NCBI GenBank assembly: GCA_963691775.1
Contig: OY829369.1
Coordinates: 1,116,001 to 1,180,000 of the forward strand
Direction of reading: 5' to 3'
DNA length: 64,000 nucleotides
DNA from: JAZBPO01 sp963691775
GTDB taxonomy: Bacteria > Pseudomonadota > Gammaproteobacteria > Pseudomonadales > Azotimanducaceae
Part shown: in pieces, positions 15,366 through 24,600 of the stretch
Layout: each line of letters starts with the position of its first letter
Numbering within the stretch: position 1 is the stretch's first letter
Notes under the pieces: model-generated
The model's input: only the letters and a program-made list of their open reading frames with translations
The model's database searches: none
Told to the model about the DNA's origin: nothing
Position numbers and translations under genes: made by a program

Positions 15366-17204
15366 TCAGGACACCGTCATACCGTCGAGGTCACCGGCCT
15401 TGCGCCACGCGGCGAGCAGCGCGTTGAACGCATTGATCCCGGGGGCATAGGGCGAATTTTGCATGGACGCACCCTTGCCGACCTGGCCCTCTCGGTTGTA
15501 GTAGCCGGGGGTGCACTCCTCAAGGAACGCCGTCGAGCCCGAACCTGCCAGCCGCACGATCTCGTCGATCCAGGCCTGCTCCGCCTCGGCATCGGCTTCG
15601 ACGGTCTGCGCCCCACGATCGAGTATCTCGCGCACGATGTAGCTCACGTGCACGGCCTGATCATCAAACATGGAGGTCATGTTCGGCGACAGCCCGTTCT
15701 GATTGATGCCGATCGTGAACCAGTTCGGGAAGCCGTGGCTCGACAGCCCGTGGAGGGTGCGAAAGCCCTCCTTCCAGTGATCGTAGAGTGAACGACCCTC
15801 GCGGCCGAGGGTGTCGAAATCGACTCGCCGATGGGCATCGGTCGTGATCTCGAAGCCGGTCGCAAAGATGATGCAGTCGACCTCGTACTCGACGCCGTTG
15901 GCGACCACGCCCTTCGCCGTGATGCGCTCGACACCCTTGGAATCAGACACGTCAACCATGTGCACGTTCTGCCGATTGAAGGTCGCCAGATACTCATCGT
16001 TGAAGGTCGGCCGCTTGCAGAACTGGCGATACCAGGGTTTGAGGGCTTCGGCAGCGGCGCTATCGCCGGGAACCTCCGCATCCACTCGCGCGCGAATCTC
16101 GTTCATTTTCTCGAAGTCGGCGATCTCCGCGCGCAGCAGGATCTCCTCCATGTCGAGATCGCCCGAGTCAGCGCTGCGGTTCGTGAGCGAAATGCCGATG
16201 CGGCGTGCGATGTCCGTCCAGCCGTCGTTGACCAGGTCCTCCCCGAAGTTCTGCCCTAGGAGCGTCGCCGCAAAGTTCTCTCGCCGCGCCCGCTGCCAGC
16301 CGGGTTCGAGGCCGGCATACCAGTCGGGATCGGTCTGCTTGTTGCCGCGCAGATCAACGGAGGACGGCGTGCGCTGAAAGACGAACAGGTCCTGCGCATG
16401 GGCGCCGACGAACGGCACGCACTGGATCGCGGTGGCACCGGTGCCGATGATCGCGACGCGCTTGTCGGCGAGGCCCTCGAGGCCGCCGTTGTGATCACCG
16501 CCCGTGTAGGCGTAGTCCCAGCGTGACGTATGAAAGGAGTGCCCCTCGAAGTCGCCAATGCCTGGGATGCCCGGCAACTTGGGCCGATTCGCCGGTCCGG
16601 TCGCCTGGATGAGGAAGCGCGCGCGAATATCGTCCCCGAGCTGGGTGCTGATCCGCCAGCGGCTCTCGTCCTCCTGCCAGCGCACCTCCGTGACGCGTGT
16701 CCCGAAGATCGCGTTGTCGTAGAGGCCGAAATACTCACCCACGCGGCGCGTGTGCGCGAAGATCTCCGGCGCAAAGGAATATTTCTCCTTCGGCATGTAA
16801 CCGGTTTCCTCGAGCAGTGGCAGGTAGCAATAGGATTCGATATCGCACTGGGCACCCGGGTAACGATTCCAGTACCAGGTGCCGCCGAAGTCGCCCCCGG
16901 CCTCAATGATGCGCACATCCTTGATGCCGCGCTCCTTGAGCCGCGCAGCCGCCATGAGGCCGGAGAAACCGCCGCCGATGACCGCCACGTCGATCTCCAT
17001 CGCGAGCGGCGCGCGTTCCACGGGCGCTGCATAGGGATCGTCGTCCGCGTAATGCGCCATCTCGGCCGCCGCTTCCACGTATTGCCGCTCGCCATCGTCG
17101 CGAATGCGGCGATCGCGCTCAGAACGATATTTCGCACGCAGCGCCGCCGGATCAAAATCGAGATCGGGGAACAGGTTGTGCAGGCGTGATTGCTCACTCG
17201 TCAT
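15366..17204 (-). CDS. Flavin-containing Baeyer-Villiger monooxygenase
   Basis: 612 residues from ATG 17204, preceded by GGAGAG. An N-terminal helical extension of about 75 residues is followed by the FAD fingerprint VAVIGGGFSGLMAAARLKE. The Baeyer-Villiger signature FxGxxxHTxxW(P/D) is FEGHSFHTSRWD, and the NADPH-binding GxGxxx motif is VAIIGTGATAIQCVPFVG. GGTWYWNRYPGAQCDIES is typical of cyclohexanone- or steroid-type BVMOs. The enzyme inserts oxygen into ketones to give esters or lactones, using NADPH and O2. Ester hydrolases and dehydrogenases nearby could process the product. Substrate unknown. Confidence 0.93.
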   Translation of the reverse strand: MTSEQSRLHNLFPDLDFDPAALRAKYRSERDRRIRDDGERQYVEAAAEMAHYADDDPYAAPVERAPLAMEIDVAVIGGGFSGLMAAARLKERGIKDVRIIEAGGDFGGTWYWNRYPGAQCDIESYCYLPLLEETGYMPKEKYSFAPEIFAHTRRVGEYFGLYDNAIFGTRVTEVRWQEDESRWRISTQLGDDIRARFLIQATGPANRPKLPGIPGIGDFEGHSFHTSRWDYAYTGGDHNGGLEGLADKRVAIIGTGATAIQCVPFVGAHAQDLFVFQRTPSSVDLRGNKQTDPDWYAGLEPGWQRARRENFAATLLGQNFGEDLVNDGWTDIARRIGISLTNRSADSGDLDMEEILLRAEIADFEKMNEIRARVDAEVPGDSAAAEALKPWYRQFCKRPTFNDEYLATFNRQNVHMVDVSDSKGVERITAKGVVANGVEYEVDCIIFATGFEITTDAHRRVDFDTLGREGRSLYDHWKEGFRTLHGLSSHGFPNWFTIGINQNGLSPNMTSMFDDQAVHVSYIVREILDRGAQTVEADAEAEQAWIDEIVRLAGSGSTAFLEECTPGYYNREGQVGKGASMQNSPYAPGINAFNALLAAWRKAGDLDGMTVS

Positions 17205-17558
17205 CGGCGTCTCTCCGTCAGCGTGACGGTGGATCATCGCCGCGCCGGGCAATTCGCTTCAAGGCGATGCCACCCTTGCCGGGCAAACCGCAGCGGCGCC
17301 CTTTGCGTTCGGCGCATCGCGAAGCGATCGAAACGGCACACCAGGAGGTGCTTACCGGCGCCCAAAGCTCTCTGCAAGACAGACAGGCTTCGCCTGGCCG
17401 CGCAGGTCACGGACGTCAGCGCGAGCTTCCGAACACTTCGATTGCAGACCGATGACGCCGTGCAAGTCCAAGCAGCTTTCCGAATTCGAACCGGAGCCGC
17501 TCCCTCGCACCGCGGCTGCGAAGCGGCGCGCAGCCCCGAAGCGGCCTTGCATCACCCC
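17205..17558. other. Intergenic gap of 354 bases
   Basis: Between the BVMO start and the stop of the next minus-strand gene I see only the BVMO ribosome-binding site at its left edge. Open frames here are short, overlap each other and resemble nothing known. A promoter for the BVMO gene should lie in this stretch, but no convincing -35/-10 pair stands out. Confidence 0.45.
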
Positions 17559-18575
17559 TCAGATCGGATCCGGCGCTACGCGGATCATCCGCTTGCCGCG
17601 ATTGCCCCCTGCGAGCAGATCGATCAGGCCGGCCGGCGCTTGATCAAGGCCTTCCCAGATGTCCTCGACCACCTTCAGATCGCCTCCCTGCGCCCAGGTC
17701 GCGAGATCGAACTCGGCGTCGGCATCCAGGTCGGCAAAGTCGGACACGATGAAGCCCTCAACGCGCAGGCGTTTGACAACGATGAGGCCCGGCACCCCGA
17801 AAGGTCCCGGCTGGGGCTTGCCGTCGTACATGGACACGGCACCACAGCAGGCAATGCGACCGCGATTGTTCATGGCGAACAGTGCGCTCTGAAGGATCGG
17901 CCCACCCGTATTGTCGAAGTAGACATCGACGCCCGCGGGGGCCGCGGCGGCGAGCTGCTTCGGCAGCGCCAATCCGGTGTCCTTGTAGTCCAGGCAGGCA
18001 TCGAAACCGAGATCATCGACCACCCACCGGCACTTCTCGGGCCCGCCCGCCACGCCGATGACCCGGGCCCCGCGGAGCTTCCCGATCTGCCCCACGATGG
18101 CGCCCACAGAGCCAGCGGCCGCGGACACCAAGAGAGTCTCACCCGCATGAATGCCGGCGACGTTCATGAGCCCGTGATAGGCCGTCTTGCCAGCTACGCC
18201 AAGGAGCGAGATGAGCTCCGATGCCGGTCGGTGATCCGACTGCTTCTGCACGACCCGGCCAGACAGCACCGCATATTCCTGCCAGCCGGTATCGGCCCAT
18301 ACGAGATCGCCGGTGCCGAGACCGTCGACCCGCGATTCCACCACTTCGGCGATCGCGCCGGAGGACATCACGTCGCCTCCCTTGACTGGATCGCGATAGG
18401 TCGCCCCCTGCATCCAGGCGCGGTTCGCGGCGTCCTGCGACAGCAACAGCGTCTTCAGCAGCACTTCGCCTTCCCCAGGCGCGGCAAGGGGCACTTCATC
18501 CATCTCGAAGTGCTCCGGGCCGAGCTTCCCGGTCGGTAACGACTTGATCAGGATTCGGCGGTTCATTGTGGTCAT
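17559..18575 (-). CDS. NADP-dependent MDR reductase (leukotriene B4 dehydrogenase/CurA-like)
   Basis: 338 residues from ATG 18575 with GGGAGG upstream. Features of the LTB4DH/CurA branch are RRILIKSLPTGKLGPEHFE at the N-terminus, SQDAANRAWM, and a nucleotide-binding region AAAGSVGAIVGQIGKLRGARVIG at about 150. FDNTGGPILQSALFAMN and GRIACCGAVSMYD follow. The family reduces the C=C bond of alpha,beta-unsaturated ketones or aldehydes with NADPH; no zinc ligands are present. Divergent from the GST gene (95 bases between starts). Together with the BVMO it suggests ketone or enone metabolism. Confidence 0.88.
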   Translation of the reverse strand: MTTMNRRILIKSLPTGKLGPEHFEMDEVPLAAPGEGEVLLKTLLLSQDAANRAWMQGATYRDPVKGGDVMSSGAIAEVVESRVDGLGTGDLVWADTGWQEYAVLSGRVVQKQSDHRPASELISLLGVAGKTAYHGLMNVAGIHAGETLLVSAAAGSVGAIVGQIGKLRGARVIGVAGGPEKCRWVVDDLGFDACLDYKDTGLALPKQLAAAAPAGVDVYFDNTGGPILQSALFAMNNRGRIACCGAVSMYDGKPQPGPFGVPGLIVVKRLRVEGFIVSDFADLDADAEFDLATWAQGGDLKVVEDIWEGLDQAPAGLIDLLAGGNRGKRMIRVAPDPI

Positions 18576-18670
18576 GCGACGTCCTCCCTTCTTCGAGCGC
18601 TCGAGCCTAGCGCGGGCCCGGGGGGCGATGCATGCTTGCCCTCCGTTGCCAACCGGGAAAGGGCCGCACC

Positions 18671-19282
18671 ATGAAACTGCATACGGCGAAGAGCACACCC
18701 AACCATCGGCGCGTCGCGATCTTCCTCGCTGAAAAGGGGATCGAACTCGACGTCGAAGCCGTTGATCTGCGCAGCGGCCAGAACATTTCCGAGGATTTCC
18801 GCACCATCAATCCGTTCGGCCGCATTCCGGTCCTGGCGCTCGACGACGGTGGCTACATCGCGGAGTCGGTTGCGATCTGTCGCTACTTCGAGGCCCTGCA
18901 GCCAGAGCCGCCCCTCTTCGGCACTTCCGCACTCGAGCAGGCCGATGTGGAAATGTGGACCCGCCGCGCGGAGATCAATTTCCTGATGCCCGTCGCTGCC
19001 GCTTTCCGCAACATCACGGGCTTCTTCAAGGATCGTGAGACGGTGGTTCCGGAGTGGGGGCAGGCGCAGGAGAAGGTCGCTGCGGAGACGCTGCCGCTGT
19101 TCGACGCGCGCCTCGCCGAATCCGAGTTCCTCACGGATCACGGCTTCAGCGTGGCCGACATCACGCTGGCCATCACGCTGGAATTCGCGCAGCGCACGAA
19201 GCGTGACCTCCCCTGGGACCTGCCCAACATCACGCGCTGGTGGGATGCCGTGAAGGCTCGGCCGAGCTGGCAGGCTGACTGA
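18671..19282 (+). CDS. Glutathione S-transferase
   Basis: 203 residues from ATG 18671. The thioredoxin-fold N-domain shows MKLHTAKSTPNHRRVAIFLAEKG, with the catalytic Ser/Thr region STPN. The cis-Pro and gamma-Glu site are GRIPVLALDDGGYIAESVAICRYFE. The helical C-domain carries the N-capping box FSVADITLAI. This is a soluble cytoplasmic GST that conjugates or isomerises electrophiles. It converges on the patatin gene with a 12-base gap and no visible terminator. The electrophile is unknown. Confidence 0.9.
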   Translation: MKLHTAKSTPNHRRVAIFLAEKGIELDVEAVDLRSGQNISEDFRTINPFGRIPVLALDDGGYIAESVAICRYFEALQPEPPLFGTSALEQADVEMWTRRAEINFLMPVAAAFRNITGFFKDRETVVPEWGQAQEKVAAETLPLFDARLAESEFLTDHGFSVADITLAITLEFAQRTKRDLPWDLPNITRWWDAVKARPSWQAD

Positions 19283-19294
19283 ACCGAGGCGGAT

Positions 19295-20341
19295 TCAGGC
19301 GGCGCGCGCGAGCAGTTCCGGGATTCGATCACGTTCAAGAACGTCTTCGAGTGCCTCACCGAGACGACGCGAGAGCTCGCCCGTTCGGCGCCAGTTCCGG
19401 GCACACGCCTCGGCGCCATAGCGACGCGGATCGCTCCGGTCCGGTATGCGGGCGCCGGGCAGCTCGGCCACGAAAGCAGGGCTCGGGCAGATCACGAGCA
19501 GATCATCGACGTCTATCGCCGCTCGATGGCGCGCGCGCCAGGGCTTGTCGAACCAGCCGGGCGTCAGCGTGGCGCGAAAGTGGGGATAGAGCGTGAAGCG
19601 CCCCGCACAGAGGCTGCCGTCAAAGTGGTAGTCGACGATGCCGCCGTCGATGGCGCGCACCTTCGGGTCCAGGTCCCGGATGGGCGCCAGCATCCCCGGG
19701 ACGGCGGCCGTCGCCAGAAGCGCTGGCACCAGCGTGTCCGCATCCAGCGCCAAATGGCGATGCGGCCAGGCCGAAGCGAGCTCGGCGTCGAGCGGGCGCG
19801 CACCGACGATGATGCGCTCCACCCCGCGCAGAAAGTGCTCACGAGAAACCGCGTTACGCACGGCCGCCCAACCAAGGCGCGGCAGATGCGGGCCTCGAGC
19901 AGAGAATCCGGCAACGATCGCATGCAGCTTGAGCGACGAGCAGTCGAGAATCTGCTCGCGCCCGCCATCCTCGAACATGGCGTCGAGGTAATGCCTGAAC
20001 AGCGCGTCGAAGCTCGCAGTTGGATTCGCGAACGGCGTCGGATCGACGTAGGCCTCGAACAACCTGTCGAGGGCCGCGACCGGATCGTCGTGCGCCCAGG
20101 CTGCGAAGCGCCAGGCGCCGATGGAAGCGCCGATGAGATCCGTCGGTGTCCCACGTGAGCGCGCAGCCGCACGCACCCGCGGTGCCAGGACGCGATCCAT
20201 GCCATAGAGCGACAACCATTTCGGACCGCCGGCTGCGCCGAGCAACTGTGGGAAGTCCTCGAAGCGAAAACCTTCCCGCGCTACGTGCGCTCGAATCCGT
20301 GCGCCTGCATGAAGCTCGATCGGCAGCACTGAAGCGCCCAT
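19295..20341 (-). CDS. Patatin-like phospholipase
   Basis: 348 residues from ATG 20341; GAGGCGG lies five bases upstream. The nucleophile elbow is LIGASIGAWR (GxSxG) and the catalytic Asp is in AIDGGIVDYH (DG[G/A]). The oxyanion Gly-rich loop is LLGAAGGPKWL. This Ser-Asp dyad makes it a patatin-fold lipid acyl hydrolase. No signal peptide is visible. It starts 10 bases after the helicase stop and is probably co-transcribed with it. The Gly-rich and dyad motifs make the family secure; the substrate is not known. Confidence 0.85.
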   Translation of the reverse strand: MGASVLPIELHAGARIRAHVAREGFRFEDFPQLLGAAGGPKWLSLYGMDRVLAPRVRAAARSRGTPTDLIGASIGAWRFAAWAHDDPVAALDRLFEAYVDPTPFANPTASFDALFRHYLDAMFEDGGREQILDCSSLKLHAIVAGFSARGPHLPRLGWAAVRNAVSREHFLRGVERIIVGARPLDAELASAWPHRHLALDADTLVPALLATAAVPGMLAPIRDLDPKVRAIDGGIVDYHFDGSLCAGRFTLYPHFRATLTPGWFDKPWRARHRAAIDVDDLLVICPSPAFVAELPGARIPDRSDPRRYGAEACARNWRRTGELSRRLGEALEDVLERDRIPELLARAA

Positions 20342-20351
20342 CGAAGCCGCC

Positions 20352-21716
20352 TCAGGAGGCCTGTGCGCCGCGCCGATGGCCGCTGCGACGACGTTGGCCG
20401 CCGGATTGAGAACTGCCTTGCGCACCATCACGCGGTCGATTCGAGGGTCCGCGACGCCGGCGACGGCCACCGCCCTGATTTCGCGCCTGGCCGCCCTGGC
20501 TGCCGCTGCCCGAACGTCCAGCGCGCTGGCTCCGGCCGTTACCGTCACCGCCACGACCGCCCGCAGCGAGATCGCTCGCCGCTTCCTCGGCAAAGCCATC
20601 AAGTTGCACCCGGCGCAGGTCACGGCCGATGAGCCGCTCGATGGCCTTCAGCTGCTTGCGCTCCTCGGGCGAAACGAGCGATACGGCCTGGCCCGCCGAA
20701 CCGGCCCGACCCGTGCGGCCGATCCGATGCACGTAGTCCTCCGGCACGTGCGGCAGGTCGAAGTTCACGACCTGTGGCAGGCCGTCGATGTCGATGCCGC
20801 GAGCCGCGATGTCGGTCGCCACCAGCACCTGCACGCGTCCGGACTTGAAACCCTCGAGCGCGCGGGTGCGCGCGTTCTGGCTCTTGTTGCCGTGGATCGC
20901 TTCCGCATCGATGCCCGCACGCTCAAGCTTTTGCGCAAGGCGATTGGCGCCGTGCTTCGTGCGCGTGAACACCAGGCACTGGTACCAATTGTGCTCGCGC
21001 ACGAGGTGCACCAGCGCCGCGGTCTTCCGCGAAGCAGCCACGGGATGAACGGTCTGCTGCACGGTCTCTGCGGCGCTGTTGCGCGGCGCCACATCAATCT
21101 GCACCGGCGCGTCGAGCATGGACGCCGCGAGGGCGCGGATCTCCGGTGCAAAGGTCGCGCTGAAGAGCAGGTTCTGCCGCCGCTTCGGGAGCAGCGCAAG
21201 GATGCGCCGGATATCGTGGATGAAGCCCATGTCGAGCATGCGGTCTGCTTCGTCGAGCACCAGCATCTCGATGGCGGAGAGATCAGCGGCGCCCTGACCC
21301 GCGAGGTCGAGCAGGCGTCCGGGCGTCGCGATGATGATATCCACGCCGCGCGCGAGCGCCTTGACCTGAGGCTGCATGCCGACACCGCCGAAGACGGTGA
21401 CCGCCCGCAGGGGCAGGTGCGCGCCGTAAGTGCGCACGCTGTCGGCGACCTGAGCGCAGAGTTCACGGGTCGGTACAACCACGAGGGCGCGCACGCGGCG
21501 GGGCCCCCTGCGGTTATCCGCCATCAGCCGCTGCAGCATGGGCAGCGTGAAGCCGGCTGTCTTGCCCGTGCCGGTCTGAGCCGCCGCCATGAGATCCCGA
21601 CCTTCGAGAACGGTGGGAATGGCGCGGGCCTGGACGGGCGTGGGGGTGTCGTAGCCCTGATCGGACACGGCACGGATGAGCTCGGCCATCAGGCCGAGAT
21701 CCTGGAACGCAGACAT
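20352..21716 (-). CDS. DEAD-box ATP-dependent RNA helicase, RhlE-like
   Basis: 454 residues from ATG 21716, after AGGAGACAAC. All helicase motifs are present: F..LGL..EL and PTPVQ (Q motif), AQTGTGKT (I), PTRELC (Ia), TPGRLLD (Ib), DEAD (II), SAT (III) and HRIGRTGR (VI). The core takes about 375 residues. The last 75 are Gly/Arg/Gln/Ser-rich, an RNA-binding tail typical of RhlE. It unwinds RNA in ribosome assembly or cold adaptation. Upstream gene of a likely two-gene operon with the patatin. Confidence 0.93.
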   Translation of the reverse strand: MSAFQDLGLMAELIRAVSDQGYDTPTPVQARAIPTVLEGRDLMAAAQTGTGKTAGFTLPMLQRLMADNRRGPRRVRALVVVPTRELCAQVADSVRTYGAHLPLRAVTVFGGVGMQPQVKALARGVDIIIATPGRLLDLAGQGAADLSAIEMLVLDEADRMLDMGFIHDIRRILALLPKRRQNLLFSATFAPEIRALAASMLDAPVQIDVAPRNSAAETVQQTVHPVAASRKTAALVHLVREHNWYQCLVFTRTKHGANRLAQKLERAGIDAEAIHGNKSQNARTRALEGFKSGRVQVLVATDIAARGIDIDGLPQVVNFDLPHVPEDYVHRIGRTGRAGSAGQAVSLVSPEERKQLKAIERLIGRDLRRVQLDGFAEEAASDLAAGGRGGDGNGRSQRAGRSGSGSQGGQARNQGGGRRRRRGPSNRPRDGAQGSSQSGGQRRRSGHRRGAQAS

Positions 21717-21907
21717 GTTGTCTCCTGAAGCGGCCTCGTGGCGGATGCACTGCATCCAGCCCGCCGGTCAGGCGACGCAAATCGAAAGGAAAATCGGGCA
21801 CTACCGAAGGGGCGTTACGTCCGAGCGCAGAGCGAAGACCGGATTCCAGCTCGCGCGGCGCGCAGTCTGCGGCGCAGGCGCTGGAAAAGAAAGCGCTTTT
21901 TTCCGGA

Positions 21908-23119
21908 TCAGAGCGCTGGCAGGCGCACTTTGCGAGGGCCAAAAGCCATCATGCGCGCAGGCAGATCGCGCAGTCCCGGGACCGCCAGCAATGCACGCAT
22001 GGGCCAGGGCGGCACGAAGGCGCGTGCGTCGTCGAGTGCCCGCTCGACGAGCATGCTCTGCGCCTGCGTCTGGGCGCGCTGCACCCAGCGAACAAGCGGG
22101 CGGCGGCGTGCCTCGACACGGGCAAGCACCGACGTCGCCACGGGACCACCGCTGCGAAAAGCGGGCAGCAGCAGCTCCACCGCTTCCGCCGCATCACCGA
22201 TCGCATAATTGATCCCGACGCCCCCCACTGGGGAAAACGCGTGCGCCGCGTCACCGAGCAGAAGCAGGCCATCGCGATACCACCGACGCAGGCAGTCTGA
22301 CTGCACGCGCAACAAATGGACGTCCGCGAAACTCTCGATCGCTTCGAGACGCTCTGCCCAGGCTGGAACCATCTCGGCGATGGATGCTCGGAATGCGGCG
22401 ATCCCGGCGGTCTTCAGGGGCGCGAAACCGTCGCGGGGAAATACATAGCCGAGCTGGATCGCATCGGGACGCCGGAAGTGCACGAGGAGCCGCCCGGCGC
22501 CCACGTGAAAGCCGGGCGCATCCTCTTCTCCGCGCGGAATCCGTGCCCAGGCAACATCCATCGGGGGCGCCGCTGCGTCGACCTCAGCGCCAAGGATTCG
22601 ACGCAGGCGCGAGAAGCGACCGTCGGTGCCGACGACCAGATCCGCGCGCAATTCGTGCAGCTCTCCTGCCTCGCGGTAGCGGACGCCCGAGACGCGACCA
22701 TCGTCCTCGATCACGTCGACGACCCCGGCCCCCATGCGCCGAGAGAACGTCGGCAGGAGGTCGGCAGCCTCGGCCAGGCAGGCAAGGAACTCGCTCTGGG
22801 GAATGATCGCAACGTAGGGATAGGCGGTCCGGAGGCGTGAGAAATTCGCGACCTGCCAGCTCCGGGCCCCCGCATGCAGACGCATGCGATCAATGCGGCC
22901 GTGCGGTAGCGCGAGCACCTGTTCGACGAGCCCCATCTCGGCAAGTAATTCGAGCGTCGCCGGATGCACCGTATCGCCGCGAAAGTCGCGGTCGAAATCA
23001 CCGTGCTGCTCGAGCAGCACCACCTCGACCCCGCGCTGCGCCAGCAACAGCGCAAGGAACACCCCCGCGGGGCCTGCACCGACCACGCAACACTGCGTGC
23101 GCGCCTGTGTGTCTGTCAT
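21908..23119 (-). CDS. FAD-dependent aromatic-type monooxygenase (PHBH/UbiH fold)
   Basis: 403 residues from ATG 23119; GGGGAGG lies six bases upstream. FAD-binding motifs are in order: GAGPAGVFLALLLAQRG (dinucleotide fold), a DG motif in VVGTDGRFSRLRR, and GDAAHAFSPVGGVGINYAIGDA (FAD ribityl site). This is the group A flavoprotein monooxygenase layout, most often acting on phenols or ubiquinone precursors; no membrane segment is visible. It is divergent from the SDR gene at 23192. Substrate unknown. Confidence 0.9.
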   Translation of the reverse strand: MTDTQARTQCCVVGAGPAGVFLALLLAQRGVEVVLLEQHGDFDRDFRGDTVHPATLELLAEMGLVEQVLALPHGRIDRMRLHAGARSWQVANFSRLRTAYPYVAIIPQSEFLACLAEAADLLPTFSRRMGAGVVDVIEDDGRVSGVRYREAGELHELRADLVVGTDGRFSRLRRILGAEVDAAAPPMDVAWARIPRGEEDAPGFHVGAGRLLVHFRRPDAIQLGYVFPRDGFAPLKTAGIAAFRASIAEMVPAWAERLEAIESFADVHLLRVQSDCLRRWYRDGLLLLGDAAHAFSPVGGVGINYAIGDAAEAVELLLPAFRSGGPVATSVLARVEARRRPLVRWVQRAQTQAQSMLVERALDDARAFVPPWPMRALLAVPGLRDLPARMMAFGPRKVRLPAL

Positions 23120-23191
23120 CACACGCCTCCCCGCGCCCGTCCGATGCTGGCATGGTAGCGCTCATGCGCGGATAGGACAGGGGAATCAGTC

Positions 23192-24073
23192 ATGGGGCGT
23201 CTCGACGGGAAGGTTGCCATCGTCACCGGTGCGGCGAGCGGCATGGGCGCGGCAACGGTCGCGCGCTTTGTCGCCGAAGGGGCACGTGTCATCGCCGCCG
23301 ATCTCCAGCAGGACAAGGGCGAGGCACTGGCTCAGGAACTTGGCAGCGCAGTCACGTTCGTCGCTGCAAACGTAGGCGTTGAAGCGGATGTGGCGGCGAT
23401 GGTCAACGCAGCCGTCGACCGCTTCGGCCGCATCGACTGCCTGTTCAACAACGCCGGCTTCGGCGGCGTCGCCGGGCTCATCGACGAAACCGATACGGGC
23501 GACGCGTACGCCAACACCTGGGGTGCGATGTTCACAGGGCCGCTCCTCGGCATGAAACACGCAGCACCGGTCATGAAGGCCCAGGGCAGCGGCAGCATCA
23601 TCACGACGGCCTCCGTGGCGGGCATCAGGGGGGGCTACGGACCGCATGTCTACAGCGGCATCAAATCCGCAGTCATCGGCCTGACGCGCTCCGTCGCGCT
23701 GGAGCTGGGCCCCTTCTCCATCCGCGTCAACGCGATCTGCCCCGGCGGTATCGCAACGCCCATCTTCGCCGGCGCGCGAGCCCTCGAAGCCGGCAGCAAC
23801 GAGGACTGGGCGGAAGCCGTACGCCCGGTGCTCGAAAAGATTCAGCCAATCCCGCGCGCAGGCGAACCGGAAGACATCGCGCACGCCGCCCTGTTCCTCG
23901 CCGGCGACGAATCTTCCTTCATCACCGGTCAGGCACTCGTGGTCGACGGTGGCCTGACCGCGTGCAATTTCCGCCACCCGGACGCGGGCTCACCAGACAC
24001 GGAGACGATCACCGATCGCGTCAGCATGAGCGCAGCCGACAATCTCCGGGGCGTGCCGCCAAGCCTCCGCTGA
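23192..24073 (+). CDS. Short-chain dehydrogenase/reductase
   Basis: 293 residues; ATG 23192 follows AGGGGAA. Classical SDR motifs: TGAASGMG (cofactor), NNAG, a Ser in TTASVAG, YSGIK (YxxxK catalytic) and PGGIATP. Asp at the end of the second strand (AADLQ) favours NAD(H). The last 35 residues extend past the usual end (GQALVVDGGL) with an unstructured tail. It oxidises or reduces a hydroxyl/keto group. Divergent from the monooxygenase gene; the Gly-rich protein gene follows 43 bases later. Confidence 0.92.
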   Translation: MGRLDGKVAIVTGAASGMGAATVARFVAEGARVIAADLQQDKGEALAQELGSAVTFVAANVGVEADVAAMVNAAVDRFGRIDCLFNNAGFGGVAGLIDETDTGDAYANTWGAMFTGPLLGMKHAAPVMKAQGSGSIITTASVAGIRGGYGPHVYSGIKSAVIGLTRSVALELGPFSIRVNAICPGGIATPIFAGARALEAGSNEDWAEAVRPVLEKIQPIPRAGEPEDIAHAALFLAGDESSFITGQALVVDGGLTACNFRHPDAGSPDTETITDRVSMSAADNLRGVPPSLR

Positions 24074-24116
24074 GGCATCATTGCAGGCTTTGAAATTCAG
24101 TAGAGCGGAGCACCCA

Positions 24117-24533
24117 GTGAGCGAAGCAGGCGGCGAAGAAATTGTCATGAATCCCGACGAGCTGTTCCGTGAGGAGATCTTCACGGATCGCCGCGTCGGC
24201 ACGATCCAGCGTCTGACCCCGGTGGACGGCAACGGCGACGTCGACCCGTCTCGTACCGTTCAGTTCATTGGCCAGGCCTCGCTCATGACGCCCGCCGGCA
24301 GCCTGCCGATCAGCTTCGAGATCGAAGCGTCGACCATCGGCGAAGCCGCCGGGAAGTTCGGCGATCTGGCCGCCGAGGCCGTCCAGGATGCGGTGCGCCA
24401 GCTGCAGGAAATGCGGCGCGAAGCCGCGTCAGGTCTGATCGTTCCGGGCCAGGGCGGCATGCCGGGTGGCGGGATGCCGGGAGGCGGCAATCCGGGCGGA
24501 GGCATTCCCGGCGGAGGCATCCAGCTCCGCTGA
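24117..24533 (+). CDS. Small protein with C-terminal PGGG repeats, upstream of lon
   Basis: 138 residues from GTG 24117, six bases after GGAG; ATG 24147 is the alternative. The folded part (residues about 10-105) has a DxNGDxDPSRTVQF segment and a helix rich in Gln/Ala (EAVQDAVRQLQEMRRE). The last 30 residues repeat (M/N/I)PGGG five times, ending GGGIQLR, so the tail is flexible. No signal peptide is present, so a cytoplasmic role is likely. It precedes lon by 67 bases on the same strand and may be co-transcribed, perhaps as an adaptor or substrate. I know no named family. Confidence 0.65.
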   Translation: MSEAGGEEIVMNPDELFREEIFTDRRVGTIQRLTPVDGNGDVDPSRTVQFIGQASLMTPAGSLPISFEIEASTIGEAAGKFGDLAAEAVQDAVRQLQEMRREAASGLIVPGQGGMPGGGMPGGGNPGGGIPGGGIQLR

Positions 24534-24600
24534 AGCCGCACTGCCTTGAAATACCCCGTCGGGGGCACCACAACGTCTACACGATCCTGTGGAGCCCCCG

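Noticed and set aside
17190..18539. Long open frame opposite the MDR reductase and the preceding gap
   Set aside because: No ribosome-binding site or family resemblance; the opposite strand gene is clear.
20376..21728. Long open frame opposite the DEAD-box helicase
   Set aside because: All helicase motifs are on the minus strand; the antisense frame has none.
21888..21910. Hairpin-like A/T-rich palindrome at the stop of the FAD monooxygenase gene
   Set aside because: The arms are imperfect, the loop is too small and no T-run follows on the minus strand.
24546..24551. TTGAAA before lon as a heat-shock or sigma-70 promoter
   Set aside because: No CCCCAT-type or TATAAT-type box at the proper distance, so I do not call it.
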